Assembly (NCBI GenBank): GCA_000507305.1
Contig: DF239761.1
Coordinates: 62,001-126,000, forward strand
Source: Breviolum minutum Mf 1.05b.01
Lineage: Eukaryota > Sar > Dinophyceae > Suessiales > Symbiodiniaceae
Reading direction: 5' to 3'
Length of the DNA: 64,000 bases
Part shown: positions 58,107 to 64,000 of the stretch, in pieces
Numbering within the stretch: the first letter of the stretch is position 1
How the letters are laid out: every line of letters starts with the position of its first letter
Position numbers and translations under genes: made by a program
Notes under the pieces: generated by a model
Seen by the model: the letters and a program-made list of their open reading frames with translations, nothing else
What the model was told of the DNA's origin: nothing
Databases searched by the model: none

Positions 58107-58924
58107 CTGCTACATGCAACGAAGTACTGGAGAGGCATTTGTTGCAAGAAAAAAAGCTGCTTGTAGAAAAGTGCGTCTGAACTGGTAACCAGTCTATCCT
58201 CAGAACCAGTCTGAAAATAGACTTGATCATAGTTACGTAGTTGATCGTATGGTATCCTCACACTGCAGCAGGACATCACTGCTATTCCCGCAGCTGGGAA
58301 TCCCCTAGTAGTTCACCAGGTGAATGTAGGAATCTCTTTGTTCCTGAGCATGCTTCATGCTGGGCACGAAGCGTTTCCGCCATCTCGCATCCTAGGCTGG
58401 GCATCCACCTGTCAAAGTAACAAAATCTCCTGCCAAAAGACAGAAACATGTCCTACTTGATATATCAAATACGACCTCATCATCATCATCATCTCTGTGA
58501 AACAAAGGAAAAGGAACAAAAGCCCAAGATTTAAGCCCAGGAATAGATATATAATTGCATGAGTTAATTCATCGACCAATCACTTCATAGGTCCTTCACT
58601 GACCTCATGCAGCAGCTATTCTGCTTAGATGGCCTTCCCAAGACCACCCGATCGCCAGTAGTGGCGGAAAAAAGGGCAGATTCGCGGCAAAGCGAAGCCC
58701 ATCACGGGCAAAACTGCAGCTTTTCACGGTTGAAAACAACAAGAAGACAGAAATGCTGTAGAAAAGTACCATTGGTACTATTGAATCATTGCCTCTGCAA
58801 GTTGGATAAACTGAACATACATAGCCTGCGCAAACATCAAAAAATTGGTGTACGTCTTACTATAACTCCTCCAATGGAGGATTTTTCTTTGGCGATCACT
58901 TTAACACTATATACTCTTGGCCCC

Positions 58925-59045
58925 TCAATCAGCCAAGGCTTCATAGTAGGGCAGAGTCGTGTCATCTACCCGTTTCGGATGTCGAAAAAACATCCAAAGG
59001 CCGACACTCAAAGTGGCCAGCGCCACCAAACCCACAGTGCCCGAC
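58925..59045 (-). CDS. terminal exon with a membrane span
   Basis: Follows acceptor catcggtcacccag; open to TGA at 58925-58927. Reads SGTVGLVALATLSVGLWMFF, RHPKRVDDTTLPYYEALAD. One membrane segment followed by a short charged tail. It may be the last exon of the phospholipase B-like gene upstream, which would make that protein membrane-anchored, or of an independent gene. Confidence 0.5.
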
Positions 59046-59554
59046 CTGGGTGACCGATGAGCTCCGATCAGGTCATTTTGCATGATCCAGTGGGGCCGAG
59101 ATTGGTGATATTCGGGTTGAAGTGATTGACGTGGTTCGAATAACCGTGCCATTGACAATCAATTTAGATCAATTTAGATTAGGTTGTTGGGGATAAACTT
59201 ATCCGTCCAGTACCATTTTCAAATTGTACACGAGATCCTGTGACAATGGGGAATGTGCAGATGCTCAAGTACCCTCCTCACTTGGTCGTCTGATCTCATT
59301 GTGATGGCATAGTTTGCTAAAAATTGTAAGATTGAACAGGCAACCAAATGCAATGATTCAACATATAAGGTGGTTTGGCACGTAACACCAAACAAGCTAG
59401 CATAAAATGTCTGGTCCATTGAGGGCAACGCTGCGAGCCCAGTACCAAACAATATGTGCGTAATTCATGCGCTCTATGCTTGTATTCTAACCAAAGTTGC
59501 ATGTGGTTGTAGAGACTACATCTTTGCTTAAGCGCCTTATCAACCACCCATCAC

Positions 59555-59645
59555 CTGGATCCTGCAGCTGGGAAACACTGGAAGGACATACTGGCTTTTG
59601 AGGAGAAGACCGGCCTCCGGGAGATGAGGCCATTCTGCTGGCATC
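59555..59645 (-). CDS. candidate exon
   Basis: Acceptor gtcaacctgag, donor GATCCAG|gtgatg; 30 codons plus one base reading DASRMASSPGGRSSPQKPV, CPSSVSQLQDP. Ser/Pro-rich linker-like sequence. Assignment unknown. Confidence 0.3.
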
Positions 59646-59820
59646 CTCAGGTTGACATCGTTGATGTATGTTGATGTGCTCATTGGATCTCATTGGTGTT
59701 TTTCCATGTTTTTCCTTACCTGACCAAGTGGGGACTTCTAGAGTGCACAAGGGGATGGGTCACCTCATCCTCTTCCTCCTCTGTCTTCCTCTTTTTGTTG
59801 CTTTCACCCTACCCCACCTA

Positions 59821-59843
59821 CTTCTACTACTACTACTACTAGG

Positions 59844-59894
<51 letters not shown>
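59821..59894. repeat. (CTA)n microsatellite
   Basis: About 24 CTA triplets with a single aggacta interruption near 59842. The open Leu-rich frame here is an artefact. Confidence 0.95.
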
Positions 59895-60711
59895 GCGAAC
59901 CAGTGCCGCAAGCACTTTATATCACTACGACTACTAGATGTCTGAAAGGTCCCCTTATTTCGACCCATTTTCTTGTGTATTGCTATGTGTACTTCTTTCT
60001 GGCAATTTCCAATTAATTCATCCTGCTGAGTTATACGATGTTCTACGTAGTTCTACTTGTCTTGTAAGTGGCATACTTATTCTATATACTTCAGAGCGTT
60101 TGTTGCGCTAAGGTAGCAAGCAACCAGAAAGCGGACTGCCCTCACTGCACTTACCCAACTTGGCCAGGTTTCAGGTGCACACAATTTCATTGCTTCCCTT
60201 CTCTCCTCCTTACTACCTCTGCCTCTCTCTCTGCAAAGCGTAGCATGGTGTTATGGATAGTATGAGTTATCTAAATCTTTATATACAGTATGAACTCTAG
60301 AGTCTGGCGATCCCTACCTCTTGGAGAACTATATGGAGAACATAGGATCACTTTCCATCAGACTCATCACACGTGCAGCTTCTTTCTCAGCCATGGCTCT
60401 GATACCAAGAAAAGTCGAAGGTGTCTGGATGACCGTTGTGGTCTGAAACTTTGCCTACACAAGCTGGGAACATTCCAGAGAGGCAGCAATGACATGACTA
60501 AAACACTGCCCTGCGATGGACCTAAATCTGAATGTATATGGTAGTAAATTGGTTGAGTCGTACGTAGAGTACAATATTGTAGCCATATGTGATGATAACT
60601 TGATATCATCGTCTCATTATCATCTTGATTTGTCAGCTTCAGATTGGCATAGATCTGCCGTTTCAACAGAATACTTGGGGTCTCAGTGACTGCCAGTACT
60701 AGATTGCATAC

Positions 60712-60788
60712 GAATGAATGTTGGAGGTCGCATGCAACAAGAAGTGTCACAGGAGAGGTTTGGACAGCTCCATCAACAATACAACTTG
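60712..60788 (-). CDS. candidate exon
   Basis: Acceptor ggcaaagcatcag, donor CATTC|gtatgc; phase 1 in, phase 0 out, 25 codons reading SCIVDGAVQTSPVTLLVACD, LQHSF. Lies directly downstream of the phospholipase B-like exon at 61026-60946, but the phase does not match its predicted donor. Confidence 0.3.
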
Positions 60789-60945
60789 CTGATGCTTTGC
60801 CGAGTTGCAACCATCAACTTCTGAATTCACTTGGCTCCAAGTGAACGGACGCTCATCACCGCCCCAGGTGGGTGATGACACCTGAGGTTTGACGCAACAT
60901 GCAACAGCGCATCATTAAGGCGAACCGCATTGCTGTCCGGGGTAC

Positions 60946-63900
60946 TGCCAGGAAGGACAAATCCTCTGCTGTGGGTCGCCATTGCGCGATCTTCGCATCA
61001 ATAGCTCCGAAGCAGTCATAGCTCACCTGTCATTTCCGAAAAATGGGAAATGAAACCTGGCAAATTGCAAGACTTGTCATTCTTCAACTCCGGTTCCATG
61101 CAAAAATAATGAGTTGTAAAGATAAGCAACCCCTCCCAAACCCAAAGGTTGAAATGGGGAGACAAGTGACGTGCTTGTGAGGGTTGAGGTCACATCTTGC
61201 GCTGATGCCATTGCAAGCATCACCCCTCGCCAATGGATCATCTAAACCTCAGAAATGATTGAAACTTTCAATGATTCTTTGCACAGCAAAAGAGGAAATT
61301 TCGTATAGAGCAACAGTGTCATCTGTGTAAGTCATCACGATATGGCCTAGTTTCTGGCATTGTATGCTATGCCAACCTTCACAGAGAAATATCGTTACAA
61401 CAAATTCGGCCATTCACATTCTGTCCATCAATACCATGCGATTATCGGTAAATGTCAAAGGCTAAGTAGCGATTGTATCTGATGAGAGCCATTAAGGAAG
61501 ATAGCGAGGTGCCTGCCCCTTCTTGTCCTTGGTCAGCATCAATAGCATGCGTTGTTGAGTGACATCCAATCCACGGCAGAAGGGCAACAGCGTCACCTCT
61601 TTCGAAACAATCATAAAGTCAGCAAGTCATGGCTGGCTTCAATTTTGTCTTCCATACTGGGAGATGTGACAAAAGTTAAAGGTGAACAACACATCATAGA
61701 AAGTGTCACTAGTGGACTAGTAGTTTCGGACATCATTGATGCCAACATGTTCAGCCTTGTCAAGTTGGTCGGATTTCTCTGCGGCAACTTGCTGCAATTG
61801 CAACTGATATTTCAGCAAACATGTTGGCAAAATTCCTCAAAGCCAGTTTGCAAAACCATACATTGTGTGTGTGTGTCTGTGCGTGTACGTATCTAAATAT
61901 ACCTGTATATACACCAAATGTGGAACAAAGATGAATAAAGTATAGTGTGGGACCAACGGAGTAAATTTGGGCCATTTTGAAAATCTTCGAAACGTTACAT
62001 GTCCTCGCCAAACATCCTCCCACGGCGATCTATCTGATTCTAAGATGCGAGTCCTACGTGTGTGGAGGCCATCTTCACATAGAGGTAAATGGGCTGCAAA
62101 GGTCCCCATTCAGACCAATCCGTCATGAATCATGATTATTGACAACAATGATCATGAATCATAGTAATGGAATATTAATAGTAGTACTTAGTAATCAAGA
62201 ATGACAATAGAGTTGAGTCATTATCCTCACCATCATCGCCATAAACACACTATATGTCCGATGGAAATTCACATATGCTGCCCCATGCCATAAAAGAAGA
62301 ACACATGGAGTTGATGGTAGGATTCAAACATCATCCATTGCCAACAATGCGGGCTCTTAACCCTCCTTGGTTCGATGGTAAAAAACTCACATCACAAGAC
62401 TGCCAGCTTTCCTTCAAGTGTCGCGCACGCTCAAACATCAAAGCCCTTGGGCACTTGTCAAAACTAAAGTCATCTGGCGTATTTGTCTTCTTCTGCATCG
62501 CTTCATAGCCAGCAACTTTCCATATATGATCCTGAGTGATAATGCTTAGGAAGCTTGTTGGGGAAAGTGTCTGTGAAACCAACTCGAAGATTCATCAATC
62601 CTTCCCCCAAAGGGGTTGTCAAAAAGAATCAGTATCATGTTTTTGGTATCCGGGCTCCAAGCGCAACATGCAGTACCTTGAGCTGTGAAACAACTCCCCC
62701 GTTAAAGCGTAGCCAAGATTCAAAGTAAGGCACATTGTAGCTGGGCCAAGACATCTGCTTTCGCAGCACATCTGTGACCTAGATTTTTTTGGTGAGCTAG
62801 TGAGCACTCCGCAGTGAATTGTGGCGAACTTGGATCAATGATTTCCAAAGGTAGATGCATAAATATAAAAATATACACCACATACACACTCAAATATGAG
62901 AACATATACTGTGACATATGCCATGTATGATATATCGGCAGTCCCAGCATGTTACCATTGATTGGCATTCATGATAAGTTTAGCTTATTCTTTGATTGCA
63001 TTGTATTCAGCGAGGACCCACTAAAAAGCCATCTCTTTCCCTGCCATCCACGATTAAAAACATGACCCAAAGAATTAGAGTTTTTGTATGTACTGATCTT
63101 GAAGGAATTGAAAATTCTTCCACCATAGAAGGTGCCATACCAGGAATATCCATCAATGGATAGCCATGGTACATCACCCCGTTGCGAGTGTCCAGGCATA
63201 GTCTCTGAGATCCAAAGGGTCCCATTCTTCAGCGCTTTTCCTTCATGTTGCAATGTGAGGGATCTGCTGCTGTGAGAAGATTGTGAGCAAGTTGCATTTT
63301 GATGGGTGCGGTAACGGTACCAAGAAATTGTGAAACTTATTTTTGTGGAAAACTGAGCAAAAATATGTTGATGAAGCGTGATCTAAATCTAAATACTTTT
63401 AAATACTCCTATAATCTTGCATCCGTTTACTGCATCATCTCAATCTCTGCAACATCTGCAGGTAAGTCCAAACAAAGATTAACATGTCCATTTGGAACTC
63501 CTGACCACAAAACACATCAAAACACCTTTTTTACGGACCTTTTGCTGCCCCATAGGGTAAGCCGGTAAGCCAAAAAAAGACTCCCCCTGGCTACTCCACT
63601 GGGTCCTGGTTGAAATTGTTTGTAGTCAACAACCATCCACTGATTGTTGCCTTGGCGTGTGAGTGAAATAAACCAAGAAACAGTGCCCCGTCACCGAGTC
63701 ACCTCCCACGTTTTCTTTGCAGACACCCCAGAAGGAATTCAAATTCCCCACAGCCGAAGAAGGGAACTAAAGGTACAATCCCTCATCCAAGGCACATATG
63801 CCACATATGCCCATCGAAAATCATCTCAAACTAGCATATCAAAAAGATTCAAAAAGGAATCTGTGTTGCAATTTGCAATTGTTGTTGAAACACATTGAAG

Positions 63901-64000
63901 CCTTACAGGCAAGCTGCAAGTTCCACTGTTGTGACGCACTTGGTGCTCCGTCCATTGATCACCACTGGTAGCCAAACGATTAGCCACCATGGCCCTGGCC
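60946..64000 (-). CDS. phospholipase B-like protein (PLBD/lamina ancestor family), 5' end outside the window
   Basis: These are lysosomal/secreted Ntn-hydrolase-fold proteins. Exons: 64000(+)-63918, MVANRLATSGDQWTEH then HNSGT, GC donor; 63650-63595, which joins in phase to give NSGTCNNQWMVVDYKQF (family: NSGTYNNQW..vDYk.F); 63269-63173, NGTLWISETMPGHSQRGD (family: G.LwvlEqiPG...D); 62771-62677, SWPSYNVPYFESW (family: YWPSYN.PyF); 62492-62391, DDFSFDKCPRALMFERARH (family: sy...PRA.iF.R), donor GAT|gtgagt; 61026-60946, YDCFGAIDAKIAQWRPTAED (family: GgIDsK). Candidate further exons lie at about 62085 and 61791. Motif order is that of the family. The exon starts at 63269 and 62771 do not fit GT-AG phase exactly. 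The N-terminal part with the catalytic Cys and the signal peptide is beyond the right edge. Confidence 0.85.

Overview
This window looks like nuclear DNA of a dinoflagellate, most likely of the Symbiodiniaceae/Suessiales type. The reasons are: sparse coding sequence split into short exons (some 17-60 bases); intron ends of the form AG|G at the 3' side, with many GC as well as GT donors; exons on the plus strand in roughly the first 43 kb and on the minus strand in the last 18 kb; long microsatellites; and a 15-base exact copy of the 3' end of the dinoflagellate spliced leader. Nearly all genes here are broken by introns, so I built gene models by hand from acceptor/donor sites, reading phase and recognisable protein motifs. 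Boundaries are predictions, not transcript evidence.

Plus-strand part (1-42.7 kb). The 5' half holds a LINE-type reverse transcriptase remnant (2.3-3.7 kb), a tandem array of about 480-base units (8.9-10.6 kb), a duplicated block of about 850 bases carrying a small secreted cysteine-rich protein (14.2 and 21.4 kb; one copy has gained a foldback insertion), the 3' end of a possibly sulfotransferase-like gene (16.0-16.9 kb), large trinucleotide repeats, and scattered candidate exons. The best-supported gene is a multi-exon HECT-type ubiquitin ligase of the UBE3B/UBE3C/UPL7 class. Its HECT domain runs from about 34.1 to 42.69 kb, and phase-compatible upstream exons may start at 29.5 kb.

Boundary (42.7-45.6 kb). 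The HECT gene ends here facing the end of the minus-strand cluster. Between them lie an extremely AT-rich block with a 672-base assembly gap, a GC-richer degenerate repeat, and the relict spliced leader on the minus strand.

Minus-strand part (45.6-64 kb). Reading from the right edge: a phospholipase B-like gene (its 5' end lies outside the window), several unidentified exons, a gene of unknown function ending at 54.58 kb, a CPBP-like multi-pass membrane protein that appears to lack catalytic residues, a protein with a hydrophobic C-terminus after a Gly/Pro/Arg-rich stretch, and three small genes, two of them membrane proteins, ending at 47.67, 46.76 and 45.61 kb. No rRNA, tRNA or CRISPR was seen. 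The genes do not form an obvious pathway.
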